Below are positions 1 through 9,215 of a DNA stretch of 64,000 bases, piece by piece. The translations under genes were made by a program, and so were the position numbers. Each line of letters opens with the position of its first letter. Position 1 is the first letter of the stretch. Under the pieces are notes generated by a model. That model was not told the DNA's origin and searched no databases. It was given only the letters and a program-made list of their open reading frames with translations. This DNA is from Pseudomonas anatoliensis (GTDB taxonomy: Bacteria; Pseudomonadota; Gammaproteobacteria; Pseudomonadales; Pseudomonadaceae), in NCBI RefSeq assembly GCF_017976235.1, contig NZ_JACVHC010000002.1:186001-250000 (forward strand), given 5' to 3'.

Positions 1-108
1 TTCGCCGCTGGTGTCCGGGGTGAGTATCTTGCGAAAGTCAGCGTGAATCGCCGGGGTATCGTCGATGATCAGAATCCGGCGGTTGGTCTGGGCAAAGGGC
101 GTTTTCAT
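1..108 (-). CDS. Response regulator, N-terminal receiver fragment (cut by window edge)
   Basis: Only the first 36 codons are inside the window; the gene runs off the left edge. The translation begins MKTPFAQTNRRILIIDDTPA, the start of a CheY-like receiver domain with the acidic pair DD at residues 16-17 that binds magnesium. Its ATG overlaps the stop of nothing upstream: the neighbouring gene (105-2369) is transcribed toward it and ends in a 4-base ATGA overlap with this start, so the two are probably co-transcribed and translationally coupled. The first 30 residues are very similar to those of the neighbour, so it is probably a paralogue of the same class. Its output domain cannot be seen. 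Confidence 0.8.
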   Translation of the reverse strand, partial: MKTPFAQTNRRILIIDDTPAIHADFRKILTPDTSGE

Positions 109-2369
109 CCCTCACTCTCCCTTGTGCCGTTCGACTCGCTGCTGGCGGCCGTGAGCATCCGGACCGCGCGCTCGGGGCTGAGCGCCTCCCGAAAGTAAAG
201 GCCCTGCGCAGCCGGCAGCGGAACGTCGGGTGTTGGAATTAGCGGTTGCCCCGGCTGCTGGCCGCCTTCGGCAATGATGCCGATACCCAGATCCCTGGCG
301 AAATTGATGATCGCCTTCAGCGTGTTGGCCCCGGCCGTGTCCTGAGTCGCGCTGTCCAGAAACGACTGGGCGAGTTTCAGGTGATTGACCCGATAGGTTT
401 TCAGGTAGTCGAACGATGAGTATTCGGTGCCAAAATCATCGATGGCGATTTTCACCCCCAGCTCACTCAATCTCGGCAGCACGTCGTTGTGGGTCCACTT
501 GGTCTGGGCCAGCGTCGCTTCGGTGACGTCAAAACGCAGATCCCAGGGGGCGAGTTCATGGCGTGCGGTGGTGCGCAATACGTCGTAGATAAGCTCGGGG
601 CCACTCTTGAGTTGGGCCAGCGAAATCTTGATCGCCATCACCGGTGGCGCTACCCCGGCGTTGCGCCACTGGCTCATTTGCCGGCAGGCGCGATCCAGCA
701 CCCAGCGACCGAGGTGAATGATGGCGCCGGTTATCTCCGCGGCCGGGACAAACGCGCCCGCCTGCAGCAGGCCGCGCTGGGGATGGTTCCAGCAGACCTG
801 CGCTTCCATGCCTAAAATCCTGCCGCTGTGCATGTCGACTTCCGGCGCGTATTTCAACTCCAGTTCATCGCGTTCCAGTGCAATCATCAGCTCATTGACG
901 ATGGCCATGCGCTCGGCCACTTCCTGGGTAATCGCCTCAGAGTGGAAGTGATACTGATTGCGCCCCGTGTCCTTGGCGCGGTACAGCGCCATGTCCGCCT
1001 GCCCCAGCAGGCTGTCGGCGTCGTGGCAGGCGTCGCTGTAGGTGCTGATGCCGATGCTGGCTGAAATATGCACGGCATTGCCCGCCAGGTGGAACGGCGC
1101 CGTCAGCGCATCGAGGATATTGCTGGCCATGGCGGCGGAACGGGTCGGGTCGCTGACGTCCAGTTGCAGAATCGCAAATTCGTCGCCGCCCAGGCGCGCC
1201 GTGACGTCGTTTTCGCGCACACTCGATTTGATCCGCCGCGCCACTTCCTGCAATAGCAGATCGCCGATCGGGTGACCGAGGCTGTCGTTGATTCGCTTGA
1301 AGTGGTCCAGATCCAGATAAAACACCGCGAATGGCGCTGCGCCCCGACGTGCGCCGGCAAACGCCTGATGCAGACGCTCGATCAGGGTGGCGCGATTGGC
1401 CAGCCCGGTGAGACCGTCCGTGCGAGCCAGCAAGGCGAGCTTCTCCTCGGCCACACGGCGCTCGGTGATGTCGAGGATGATGCCTTCGACCTCCAGCAAG
1501 CGGCCATCGTGGTCGCGGACCGGAACGTAGCGATTCTCTACCCAGCGCCAGGTGCCTTCTCCGGTGCGCAGGCGAAACTCGATCGAGGCGCCCAATGCGT
1601 GTCGATCCAGCACCCGGGCCATGGCGGCATCTACGCCAGCCTGATCGTCGGGATGAATCAGATCCTGCGCCCAGTTTGCCGATGCCACCAGATCGGCGGC
1701 CACATGGCCGTATCGCGTGATGTTGTGCGAGATATACATCAATTTGAACGAGGGGTCGCCGCGCAACCGGTAAAGGATCGTCGGGCTGTTCTGCACGATG
1801 ATATTGGCGTCGGACAGCTCTCGCGTGCGCTCCTGAACGGCCAGTTCGAGTTGCGTCATTTTCAGCGCGGCGTCCTCGGTCATCTGCCATTTGACCGTGA
1901 GGGCACTGGCCATCTGGCGGATCTCGATCGCATCGAAGGGTTTTTTCAGAATCAGCAGACCATCGGTCAGTCCCAGCCGCTGATCGATATCTTCCCAGGA
2001 ATAATCGGTGTAGGCCGTGCACAACGCGACTTGCAGCTTGGGGTCGACCTGCCACAGCCGTTCGATGGTTTCCAGGCCATCCCAGCCCGGCGGCATGCGC
2101 ATGTCAATGAACGCCATCGCATAAGGGCGTTGAGCGGCCATGGCGGCTTGCAGTTTTTCCAGCGCTTCGCTTCCCTGAAATGCCGAGTCCAGTTCAAAGT
2201 GCTCTTTCGGTGCGGTGGCCGGGGTGCCGAACAGCAGGTTTTCAGTTTCCCCGAGGCTGTCGGAGCCTGCATTGCCCGGACTGAGTATTTTCAGATAATC
2301 GGCATGAATCGACGCGGTATCGTCGACGATGAGTATGCGGCGGTTGATCGGCCCGGCTTGCGCAATCAC
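105..2369 (-). CDS. Response regulator: receiver-PAS-GGDEF-degenerate EAL
   Basis: A 754-residue cyclic-di-GMP signalling protein. Residues 10-155 form a receiver with acidic DD at 16-17, phosphoacceptor Asp89 (FIDMRMPP) and the KKPF lysine near 142. A PAS/PAC domain spans about 190-305. GGDEF is intact at 394-398, with an RxxD inhibitory site (R385-D388) five residues before it, so diguanylate cyclase activity with product feedback is expected. The C-terminal EAL domain (about 495-740) keeps DDFGT at 644-648 but EAL reads EAQ (522-524), the usual KxD before SFV reads KLAQ, and EGVET reads EGGQQ. It is therefore probably not an active phosphodiesterase. The start is a GTG at 2369 with only a weak ribosome site. 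It overlaps the next gene by 4 bases. Confidence 0.88.
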   Translation of the reverse strand: MIAQAGPINRRILIVDDTASIHADYLKILSPGNAGSDSLGETENLLFGTPATAPKEHFELDSAFQGSEALEKLQAAMAAQRPYAMAFIDMRMPPGWDGLETIERLWQVDPKLQVALCTAYTDYSWEDIDQRLGLTDGLLILKKPFDAIEIRQMASALTVKWQMTEDAALKMTQLELAVQERTRELSDANIIVQNSPTILYRLRGDPSFKLMYISHNITRYGHVAADLVASANWAQDLIHPDDQAGVDAAMARVLDRHALGASIEFRLRTGEGTWRWVENRYVPVRDHDGRLLEVEGIILDITERRVAEEKLALLARTDGLTGLANRATLIERLHQAFAGARRGAAPFAVFYLDLDHFKRINDSLGHPIGDLLLQEVARRIKSSVRENDVTARLGGDEFAILQLDVSDPTRSAAMASNILDALTAPFHLAGNAVHISASIGISTYSDACHDADSLLGQADMALYRAKDTGRNQYHFHSEAITQEVAERMAIVNELMIALERDELELKYAPEVDMHSGRILGMEAQVCWNHPQRGLLQAGAFVPAAEITGAIIHLGRWVLDRACRQMSQWRNAGVAPPVMAIKISLAQLKSGPELIYDVLRTTARHELAPWDLRFDVTEATLAQTKWTHNDVLPRLSELGVKIAIDDFGTEYSSFDYLKTYRVNHLKLAQSFLDSATQDTAGANTLKAIINFARDLGIGIIAEGGQQPGQPLIPTPDVPLPAAQGLYFREALSPERAVRMLTAASSESNGTRESEG

Positions 2370-2621
2370 GGCGCAACGCCAAATCCAGACTCGCTGTTAC
2401 TCGGGAGCATCCTTTTCCCCTCCTTGCATGCCCGCACGCAGGCCGTTGGTGTCGTTCGACCTCTTGAGCATAGTTGGCCGCAGGGCACTTCGCTTGCAGG
2501 TGTGTAACCAATGTATTGCGTGAGCCCCGCGAAAATCATCTAGCCTTGCCTTCAAGCGCAGGCAAGTCAGGACGTCTGTCGGCGCGCCTGTCAGGTTCAC
2601 TGTTTCGCTTGAGGCCACCCC

Positions 2622-3980
2622 ATGGAAGAACAATCTGCCCCGATTTCACCGCACCGGCCGAAGGTGTTGCTGGTCGATGACGAGGAGTCGATCCTCAACA
2701 GCCTGCGGCGTCTGCTGCGCAGTCAGCCTTACGACGTGCTGCTGGCCACCAGCGGTGCTCAGGCGCTGGAAATGCTGACCCAACAGCCCGTCGACCTGGT
2801 GATGAGCGACGCCCGCATGCCCAATATGGACGGCGCGACATTGCTGGCTCGTGTCCATGAACTCTATCCGGCGACCACGCGGATCATGCTCACCGGCTAC
2901 GCCGATCCAGCGGCGATCATCAAAGCCATCAACGAAGGGCGGATCGATCGCTACATCAGCAAACCCTGGAACGACGAAGAAATGCTCCTGACCTTGCGCC
3001 AGGCGCTGGAGCATCAGCATTCGGAGCGTGAACGTCAGCGCCTGGAGCGGTTGGCCCAAGTGCAGAATGATCAGCTCAAACTACTCAACAGCACCCTGGA
3101 AAAACACGTCGCCGCGCGTACCGCTGAGTTGCAGCAGACTGCCGACATGCTTGATCTGGCTTACGAGGAACTCAAACACAGTTACGTGACTGGCACCGAA
3201 GTGTTCTCGTTGCTGGCCAACCTGCGCCTGCCGCCGGCCAAGCAGACCAATCGGCAGATCATCGAACTGGTGCGCGGCTACTGCAAGATGCACGGCATCG
3301 ATGAAGCCGGCAGTCGTGACCTGACCATGGCCGCTGCGTTGTACAACATTGGCAAACTGAGCTGGACCGACAACATGATGGTCACCCCCTCGGATCTGCT
3401 TCGCCATACCGAGCGCGATCGCTATCGCGGTTATCCGAAACAGAGCGAATCGCTGTTGATGACCCTCGACCCGATGAAGGATGCGGCCCGGTTGATCCTG
3501 CATCATCAGGAGCGCTGGGACGGCAGCGGTTTTCCGGATCGGCTCAAGGGCGAGGCGATCCCGTTGGGTTCGCGACTGTTGAAGCTGGCGGTGGACTTCG
3601 TCGAATTGCAGCGCGGGCTGATTCTCGAGCGGCAAATGAACAGCGACGAGGCGTTGTTATACCTGCGTCAGTACGCTGGCAAACTTTACGATCCCGAGCT
3701 GGTCGAGGACTTCATCAAGGTATGCGCGGCGTTCCTGAGCGACGTGGTCCTCGCCGACCCGGACGTCAAGGTGCTGGGCACCCGCGAGCTGGCGGCGGGC
3801 ATGATTCTGGCGCGCAACCTGAATGCCGACAACGGCATGTTGCTGCTCAATACCGGCAAGGTTTTGAGCGCACTGCTGGTGGACAAACTGATCAGCTTCG
3901 AGGCCATGGAGGGGGCCAAATACAAAGTGTTCGTAAAGGTACCGGAGGAAGTCGAAGGGGCGCTCGAGGCACAGAGGTGA
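2622..3980 (+). CDS. Response regulator with degenerate HD-GYP-like output domain
   Basis: A 452-residue protein starting at an ATG with GAGG upstream. The receiver (residues 13-130) has DDE at 19-21, phosphoacceptor Asp63 (MSDARMPNMDG) and Lys114 (ISKPW), so phosphorylation is expected. A coiled-coil linker covers about 130-185. The output domain (about 195-400) has the overall HD-GYP fold signature but with altered metal ligands: the HD of HDIGK reads YNIGK (241-245), HHE reads HHQ (294-296), and GYP reads GFP. A c-di-GMP phosphodiesterase would need those ligands, so it is probably a non-catalytic effector or binds a partner. It is divergent from the GGDEF regulator at 105-2369, and the two probably act in the same pathway. 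Cognate kinase not seen. Confidence 0.85.
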   Translation: MEEQSAPISPHRPKVLLVDDEESILNSLRRLLRSQPYDVLLATSGAQALEMLTQQPVDLVMSDARMPNMDGATLLARVHELYPATTRIMLTGYADPAAIIKAINEGRIDRYISKPWNDEEMLLTLRQALEHQHSERERQRLERLAQVQNDQLKLLNSTLEKHVAARTAELQQTADMLDLAYEELKHSYVTGTEVFSLLANLRLPPAKQTNRQIIELVRGYCKMHGIDEAGSRDLTMAAALYNIGKLSWTDNMMVTPSDLLRHTERDRYRGYPKQSESLLMTLDPMKDAARLILHHQERWDGSGFPDRLKGEAIPLGSRLLKLAVDFVELQRGLILERQMNSDEALLYLRQYAGKLYDPELVEDFIKVCAAFLSDVVLADPDVKVLGTRELAAGMILARNLNADNGMLLLNTGKVLSALLVDKLISFEAMEGAKYKVFVKVPEEVEGALEAQR

Positions 3981-4051
3981 TGGCGTAAGAGGTGACGTTG
4001 GCGGGGCAGGCATGGGATCCTTGCGGTTTTCTCCAGGCCCGTGGCTGACCC

Positions 4052-4486
4052 ATGACGTGTGCATCCGCCGTTTCACCTCGCATCATCCACATTGCCGCCG
4101 CGCTGTTGCTCAACGCCGACGGCCAGACCTTGCTGGTACGCAAACGCGCCACCACGGCGTTCATGCAACCGGGCGGCAAGATCGAAGCCCATGAATTGCC
4201 GGTGCAGGCACTGGCCCGTGAGCTGGAAGAAGAGTTGGGGTTGGTGATCGATCCATCGCAGGCGACGTTCCTTGGCCAGTTCTCGGCTCCCGCCGCCAAT
4301 GAACCGGGATTTGTCGTGCAGGCAGAAATCTTTCAACTGACCATCAATGCCGAAGTCTTCCCGGCAGCTGAAATCGAAGAGGTCATCTGGGTCGATCCGG
4401 CCACTGATCCGGCGCTCGAACTGGCGCCATTGACACGCGACCTGATCCTGCCGTTTTATCGAGCCTCGCTGACCCAAATCGCCTGA
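4052..4486 (+). CDS. Nudix hydrolase
   Basis: A 144-residue protein with a complete Nudix box at about residues 48-70 (GG at the start, then E, then REL-EEELGL), the magnesium-binding helix of nucleoside-diphosphate-linked hydrolases. The N-terminal strand (AAALLLNADGQTLLVRKR) and the length are typical of small single-domain members. Substrate cannot be read from the sequence; it could be a nucleotide house-cleaning enzyme. The ATG at 4052 lacks a strong ribosome site, so the exact start is moderately sure. The LysE-family gene follows 24 bases later in the same direction and may be co-transcribed. Confidence 0.85.
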   Translation: MTCASAVSPRIIHIAAALLLNADGQTLLVRKRATTAFMQPGGKIEAHELPVQALARELEEELGLVIDPSQATFLGQFSAPAANEPGFVVQAEIFQLTINAEVFPAAEIEEVIWVDPATDPALELAPLTRDLILPFYRASLTQIA

Positions 4487-4510
4487 TCATTAACGCAAGG
4501 GACGCCCACC

Positions 4511-5149
4511 ATGATCCCGCTTCAAGACCTGCTGATTTTTGCCGCCGCCGCGTTGCTGATGGTCCTCACGCCGGGGCCGAACATGATCTACCTGATCTCG
4601 CGTTCGATCTGTCAGGGGCGCAAGGCCGGGTTCACCTCGTTGCTAGGCGTGGTCGCGGGTTTCTTTGTGCATATGTTCGCCGCTGCTGCCGGTTTGACCG
4701 CGGTATTCCTCGCGGTGCCGATGGCTTATGAAGTGTTGAAGTGGGCGGGTGCGCTGTACCTGCTGTGGCTGGCCTGGCAGGCGCTGAAACCCGGCGCGCG
4801 TTCGCCGTTCGAAGCCCAGCAGTTACCGCCGGATTCGTCGCGCAAACTGATCACCATGGGCTTTCTTACCAGCGCCCTGAACCCGAAAATCGCGGTGTTC
4901 TATCTCTCGGTGTTTCCGCAATTCATCAGCCCTGAACACGGCTCGGTGTTCACCCAAAGCATCATCCTCGGCCTGACTCAGATCAGCGTCAGTTTCAGCG
5001 TCAATCTGCTGATTGCGCTGTTTGCGGCGGGCATTGCTTCGTGGTTCGTGCGCAACCCGACGTGGCTGGTGATGCAGCGTTATTTCATGGGCCTGGTACT
5101 GGGCGGTCTGGCCATTCGCTTGATGCTTGAGCAACGGCGAGCCGCTTGA
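4511..5149 (+). CDS. LysE/RhtB-family amino acid exporter
   Basis: A 212-residue inner-membrane protein with about six hydrophobic segments. The N-terminus (LTPGPNMIYLISRSICQGRKAG, read in parts) carries the family signature GPN followed by a conserved RS-x-GRKAG-like loop. Members export amino acids or homoserine lactones using the proton gradient. An AAGGGA ribosome site precedes the ATG. The stop at 5147-5149 lies one base before the ATG of the GNAT gene, which suggests coupled translation. Substrate unknown. Confidence 0.88.
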   Translation: MIPLQDLLIFAAAALLMVLTPGPNMIYLISRSICQGRKAGFTSLLGVVAGFFVHMFAAAAGLTAVFLAVPMAYEVLKWAGALYLLWLAWQALKPGARSPFEAQQLPPDSSRKLITMGFLTSALNPKIAVFYLSVFPQFISPEHGSVFTQSIILGLTQISVSFSVNLLIALFAAGIASWFVRNPTWLVMQRYFMGLVLGGLAIRLMLEQRRAA

Positions 5150-5150
5150 G

Positions 5151-5648
5151 ATGTGGATCGAAAAGCTGGACGCCAGCCATGCCCTGGCCTATCGGGAACT
5201 GATGCTCGAAGCCTACGACCGGCATCCGCAGGCCTTCACCTCCAGCGTGCGTGAACGCGCAGTGATGCCGCTGAGCTGGTGGGAGGCGCGCCTGACCAGC
5301 AAGCTCGATGTGGTGCTCGGTGCCTTCGAGGGTGGCACGCTGGCTGGCATTGTCGGTTTGGCATTTGAGCCGCGAGAAAAAGCCCGACACAAGGCCACGC
5401 TGTTCGGCATGTATGTGTCGGCGGATTTTCGTCAGCACGGTTTGGGGTTTGAACTGGTGCAAGCGGCGCTGGCCGAGGCGCAGAATCATCCCGAGCTGAA
5501 GCTGATCCAGCTCACGGTTACTGCTGGCAATGAAGCTGCGTTCAAGTTGTATGAGCGCTGCGGTTTTATCCAGTTTGGTCTTGAGCCGCTGGCGGTGCGG
5601 GTGGGCGAGGATTACTTTGACAAGATCCACATGTGGCGCCAGATCTGA
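5151..5648 (+). CDS. GNAT-family N-acetyltransferase
   Basis: A 165-residue acetyltransferase of the GNAT fold. Motif A for acetyl-CoA binding lies in the central part (MYVSADFRQHGLGFELVQAA, with the Q/R-x-x-G-x-G/A-type loop reading RQHGLG), followed by a motif B-like strand LTVTAGNEAAFKLYERCGF, where the N-x-x-A-x-x-x-Y-x-x-x-GF pattern is diagnostic. I chose the ATG at 5151; an in-frame TTG at 5127 inside the exporter gene would add eight residues. It directly follows the LysE exporter and is probably in the same transcript. Substrate unknown. Confidence 0.87.
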   Translation: MWIEKLDASHALAYRELMLEAYDRHPQAFTSSVRERAVMPLSWWEARLTSKLDVVLGAFEGGTLAGIVGLAFEPREKARHKATLFGMYVSADFRQHGLGFELVQAALAEAQNHPELKLIQLTVTAGNEAAFKLYERCGFIQFGLEPLAVRVGEDYFDKIHMWRQI

Positions 5649-5662
5649 ATCCATGCGCAGAA

Positions 5663-5757
5663 CCCTGTAGGAGTGAGCCTGCTCGCGAAAGCGGTGTGTC
5701 AGTCGCTCAAATATTGCCTGACCCGACGCCATCGCGAGCAGGCTCGCTCCTACAGGG
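5663..5757. repeat. REP pair (GAGTGAGCCTGCTCGCGA type), inverted
   Basis: Two facing copies of a REP unit: CTGTAGGAGTGAGCCTGC at the left and its complement at the right (GCAGGCTCGCTCCTACAG-like), separated by about 45 bases. It lies between the GNAT gene and the converging metR gene, the usual site for a REP doublet, and can form a long hairpin. The same family recurs at 29166-29256. Confidence 0.85.
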
Positions 5758-5775
5758 ACTCGTGGTGTTCTCGTA

Positions 5776-6693
5776 TCAGCGCACGGCACTGACCCCATCA
5801 AGCGTCGAAAACGATGTGTCCTTGGCCGTCAGCAGAAAATCACGCATGTACGGCGCATCGAGCATGTCGGCGCGGATTCCCGCGTACAGCGTGGCAAACA
5901 AGCCTTTCTCGCCCAACCGTTTGCCTTTCACGTAACCGCGTGAGCTGTATTCATGCAGCGCCCAGTGCGGCATGCCGCAGACGCCACGGCCGCTGGCGAC
6001 CAGTTGCATCATCATCACCGTCAGCTCCGAAGTGCGCACTTGCGCCGGTTCGATGTCGGCCGGTTCAAGAAAGCGGGTGAAGATGTCCAGTCGGTCGCGT
6101 TCTACCGGGTAGGTGATCAGCGTTTCAGTCAGCAAATCTTCGGGGACGATGTACGGTTTGCTCGCCAGCGCATGCTGATTGGCCACCGCGAGCATGGCTT
6201 CGTAGGTGAACAACGGCACGTAAGTGATGCCGGCGATTTCCAGCGGATCAGAGGTCACCACCAGATCCAGATCGCCACGCGCCAGGGCCGGCAGCGGCGC
6301 AAAGGAGAAGCCTGACGCGAGGTCGAGTTCGACCTCCGGCCAGGCATCGCGGAATTGGTCGATGGTCGGCATCAGCCACTGGAAGCAACTGTGGCATTCG
6401 ATTGCCATGTGCAAACGCCCGGCAGTGCCACCGGCCAAGCGGCTGATGTCGCGCTCGGCGGCGCGCAGCAGTGGCAGGGTCGCGTCGGCCAGTTGCAGCA
6501 GGCGCAGGCCGGCGCTGGTGAAGCGCACCGGTTTGGTCTTGCGCACGAACAACTGCATGCCCAGCCGTTCCTCAAGCTCCTTGAACTGGTGCGAGAGTGC
6601 CGATTGGGTCAGGTGCAAACGGTCAGCGGCATCGACCAGGCTGTCGGCTTCGCGCAGGGCGTGCAGGGTTTTCAGATGACGGATTTCAAGCAC
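5776..6693 (-). CDS. metR: LysR-type activator of methionine biosynthesis MetR
   Basis: A 305-residue LysR-type regulator starting at a GTG (6691-6693) with GGAG eight bases upstream; the open frame continues further but the family start is here (MLEIRHLKTLHALREADS). The N-terminal winged helix (residues 1-60, with TQSALSHQFKELE) binds DNA; residues 90-300 form the effector domain, which senses homocysteine in characterised MetR proteins. It is divergent from metE with 112 bases between the starts, the classic arrangement in which MetR activates metE and controls itself. A candidate operator is listed at 6737-6749. Confidence 0.93.
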   Translation of the reverse strand: MLEIRHLKTLHALREADSLVDAADRLHLTQSALSHQFKELEERLGMQLFVRKTKPVRFTSAGLRLLQLADATLPLLRAAERDISRLAGGTAGRLHMAIECHSCFQWLMPTIDQFRDAWPEVELDLASGFSFAPLPALARGDLDLVVTSDPLEIAGITYVPLFTYEAMLAVANQHALASKPYIVPEDLLTETLITYPVERDRLDIFTRFLEPADIEPAQVRTSELTVMMMQLVASGRGVCGMPHWALHEYSSRGYVKGKRLGEKGLFATLYAGIRADMLDAPYMRDFLLTAKDTSFSTLDGVSAVR

Positions 6694-6736
6694 CGGCTGG
6701 CTCCATGAGGAAAACTTGTGATCAACACGAAAAGGT

Positions 6737-6749
6737 TGAGTTTGTCTCA
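6737..6749. promoter_or_regulatory. Candidate MetR-binding site
   Basis: The sequence TGAGTTTGTCTCA in the metR-metE intergenic region is a 13-base interrupted palindrome with 4-base arms and a 5-base spacer, the same geometry as the enterobacterial MetR consensus TGAA-N5-TTCA with one change in each arm. Its position 57 bases before the metE start fits activation of metE and autoregulation of metR. Confidence 0.5.
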
Positions 6750-6805
6750 TGTTGGTTTGACTGTCGACAATGGCGCCATCTTTTATGCAATGGAGCACAC
6801 TCGAC

Positions 6806-9118
6806 ATGGCCGTGGCCCACACCCTTGGTTTCCCGCGCATCGGCGCCGACCGCGAACTGAAGAAAGCCCTCGAAGCCTATTGGCACGGCGATCTTGATCG
6901 GGCTGCCCTGAACCAGGTCGGTCGTGAACTGCGCGCCCGCCACTGGCAATTGCAGAAAGACGCCGGTATCGATCTGCTGCCGGTCGGCGACTTTGCCTGG
7001 TATGACCAGGTGCTGACCCACTCGCTGACGTTTGGCGTGATCCCCGAGCGTTTCGACGGCGTGCGCGACGAGCGCGGCCTGCCGAGCCTCGACACCCTGT
7101 TCGCCATGGCCCGTGGTGCGTCCGCCAACTGCTGCGGCGCCGAGCACGGCAAGACTCAATATGCGCAAGAACTGACCAAGTGGTTCGACACCAACTACCA
7201 CTATCTCGTCCCGGAATTCAGCGCTGATCAAACATTCAAGCTGAGCTGGAACCAGTTGTTCGATGAAGTCGAAGAAGCCAAAGCGCTGGGCCACAACGTC
7301 AAACCGGTGATCATCGGCCCGCTGACTTATCTGTGGCTGGGCAAGGCCAAAGGCAATGATTTCGACAAGCTGGATTTGCTTGAGCGCTTGCTGCCGCTCT
7401 ACAACGAAATTCTCGTGCGCCTCGCCGAGCAAGGCGTGGAGTGGGTGCAGATCGACGAACCAATCCTCACCCTCGATCTGCCGCAAGCATGGAAAAGCGC
7501 CTTCGAACGCGCTTATCACATCCTCCAGTATTCGCCGCTGAAGAAACTGGTGGCGACGTATTTCAGCGGCCTCGAAGACAATCTGGGTCTGGCCGTGGGT
7601 CTGCCGGTGCAGGGGCTGCACATCGACGCGGTGCGCGCGCCGGAGCAACTCGGTCAGGTGCTCGATCGTCTGCCGACCTACAAGATTCTCTCGGTGGGTC
7701 TGGTCAATGGTCGCAATGTCTGGCGCTGCGAACTGGAGCAGGCGCTGGCGCAACTGCAACCGGCGCAGGAGCGTTTCGGCGACAACCTGTGGGTCAGCAG
7801 TTCCTGCTCGTTGCTGCACAGTCCGGTGGATGTCGAGCGTGAAGACACACTCGATCCGGAACTGAAAAGCTGGCTGGCGTTTGCCGTGCAGAAGTGCAGC
7901 GAAATCTCCGTGCTGCGTGATGCGCTGAACGATCCGCAGGCGCCCAAGGTGCAATCTGCACTGTCCGAGAGTCGGGCTATTCAGGCCAGCCGCGCGCAGT
8001 CGCCACGTATTCATAAAACCGCAGTGCAGGCGCGGGTCAAGGCGATCAATGCCAGCGACAGTCGCCGTCATTCGCCGTTTGCCAAGCGCATCGCCAGGCA
8101 ACAGGCGCGTCTGCAATTGCCGACGTTCCCGACCACCACCATCGGCTCGTTCCCGCAGACCGGAGCGATCCGTCTGGCGCGGCAGGCGTTCAAGCAGGGC
8201 AAGCTGTCGGCCAACGATTACCACGACGCCATGCGCAGTGAAATCCGCCACGCCGTGCAGATTCAGGAACGCCTCGGGCTGGACGTGCTGGTGCACGGTG
8301 AGGCCGAGCGCAACGACATGGTCGAGTACTTCGCCGAGCAACTCGACGGCTACCTGTTCACCCGGTTCGGCTGGGTCCAGAGCTACGGTTCGCGCTGTGT
8401 TAAACCGGCGGTGATTTACGGTGACCTGAGTCGTCCGCAAGCGATGACGGTCGACTGGATCAGCTACGCGCAGGGCCTGACCGACAAGGTCATGAAAGGC
8501 ATGTTGACCGGTCCCGTGACCATGCTGATGTGGTCGTTCCCGCGTGAAGACGTATCGCGCAAGATCCAGGCGCAGCAACTGGCGCTGGCCCTGCGCGATG
8601 AAGTGGTTGATCTGGAAAACGCCGGCATCAAGATCGTGCAGATCGACGAAGCCGCTTTCCGCGAAGGCCTGCCGTTACGGCGGGCGCAATGGCAGGAATA
8701 TCTGGACTGGGCGGTCGAGGCGTTCCGTCTGACGGCGTCTGGCGTGAAGGACGAAACGCAGATTCACACGCACATGTGCTACAGCGAATTCAACGATGTG
8801 ATCAAGGCGATTGCCGAGATGGACGCCGACGTCATCACCATCGAAACCTCGCGCTCGGACATGGAATTGCTCGACGCCTTTGAGGCGTTCGACTACCCGA
8901 ACGACATCGGCCCCGGCGTCTATGACATCCACTCGCCACGGGTGCCGGACACTGCCGAGATGTTCAAGTTGATGCGTAAAGCGGTGCAACGGATTCCCGC
9001 AGAGCGCCTGTGGGTCAACCCCGACTGCGGTCTGAAAACCCGCGCCTGGCCCGAGACAGAAGCGGCGTTGGTGAACATGGTGGCGGCGGCACGACAGTTG
9101 CGCAGTCAACTGGCATAA
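6806..9118 (+). CDS. metE: Cobalamin-independent methionine synthase MetE
   Basis: A 770-residue enzyme (start at 6806, [20 protein letters not shown], with GGAG upstream; the open frame begins 12 codons earlier). It transfers the methyl group of 5-methyltetrahydropteroyltriglutamate to homocysteine in the cytoplasm, the last step of methionine synthesis without vitamin B12. The N-terminal half has the duplicated barrel; the C-terminal half keeps the catalytic zinc ligands, with HTHMCYSEF (His and Cys), a Glu in the following strand, and Cys in NPDCGLKTR near the end. Length is normal for the family. Regulated by the divergent MetR; a terminator follows. Confidence 0.97.
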   Translation: MAVAHTLGFPRIGADRELKKALEAYWHGDLDRAALNQVGRELRARHWQLQKDAGIDLLPVGDFAWYDQVLTHSLTFGVIPERFDGVRDERGLPSLDTLFAMARGASANCCGAEHGKTQYAQELTKWFDTNYHYLVPEFSADQTFKLSWNQLFDEVEEAKALGHNVKPVIIGPLTYLWLGKAKGNDFDKLDLLERLLPLYNEILVRLAEQGVEWVQIDEPILTLDLPQAWKSAFERAYHILQYSPLKKLVATYFSGLEDNLGLAVGLPVQGLHIDAVRAPEQLGQVLDRLPTYKILSVGLVNGRNVWRCELEQALAQLQPAQERFGDNLWVSSSCSLLHSPVDVEREDTLDPELKSWLAFAVQKCSEISVLRDALNDPQAPKVQSALSESRAIQASRAQSPRIHKTAVQARVKAINASDSRRHSPFAKRIARQQARLQLPTFPTTTIGSFPQTGAIRLARQAFKQGKLSANDYHDAMRSEIRHAVQIQERLGLDVLVHGEAERNDMVEYFAEQLDGYLFTRFGWVQSYGSRCVKPAVIYGDLSRPQAMTVDWISYAQGLTDKVMKGMLTGPVTMLMWSFPREDVSRKIQAQQLALALRDEVVDLENAGIKIVQIDEAAFREGLPLRRAQWQEYLDWAVEAFRLTASGVKDETQIHTHMCYSEFNDVIKAIAEMDADVITIETSRSDMELLDAFEAFDYPNDIGPGVYDIHSPRVPDTAEMFKLMRKAVQRIPAERLWVNPDCGLKTRAWPETEAALVNMVAAARQLRSQLA

Positions 9119-9146
9119 GCGTCGCCATTTGATCCGGCGCTGCATG

Positions 9147-9181
9147 AAACCCGTTGTGCCTTGACGCGCAACGGGTTTTTT
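9147..9181 (+). terminator. metE terminator
   Basis: A hairpin with arms AACCCGTTG and CAACGGGTT around a short loop, followed directly by a run of T. It lies 30 bases after the metE stop and also faces the end of the converging giant gene. Confidence 0.85.
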
Positions 9182-9215
9182 AATGTCGGTGATATAGGCG
9201 TGCGGCCCCGTGAAT

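Noticed and set aside
5127..5150. Upstream TTG start for the GNAT gene
   Set aside because: It lies inside the exporter gene and the ATG at 5151 follows the exporter stop directly, so the ATG is the more likely start.
6722..8578. 618-codon open frame antisense to metE
   Set aside because: Shadow of the metE coding region, with no recognisable domain.
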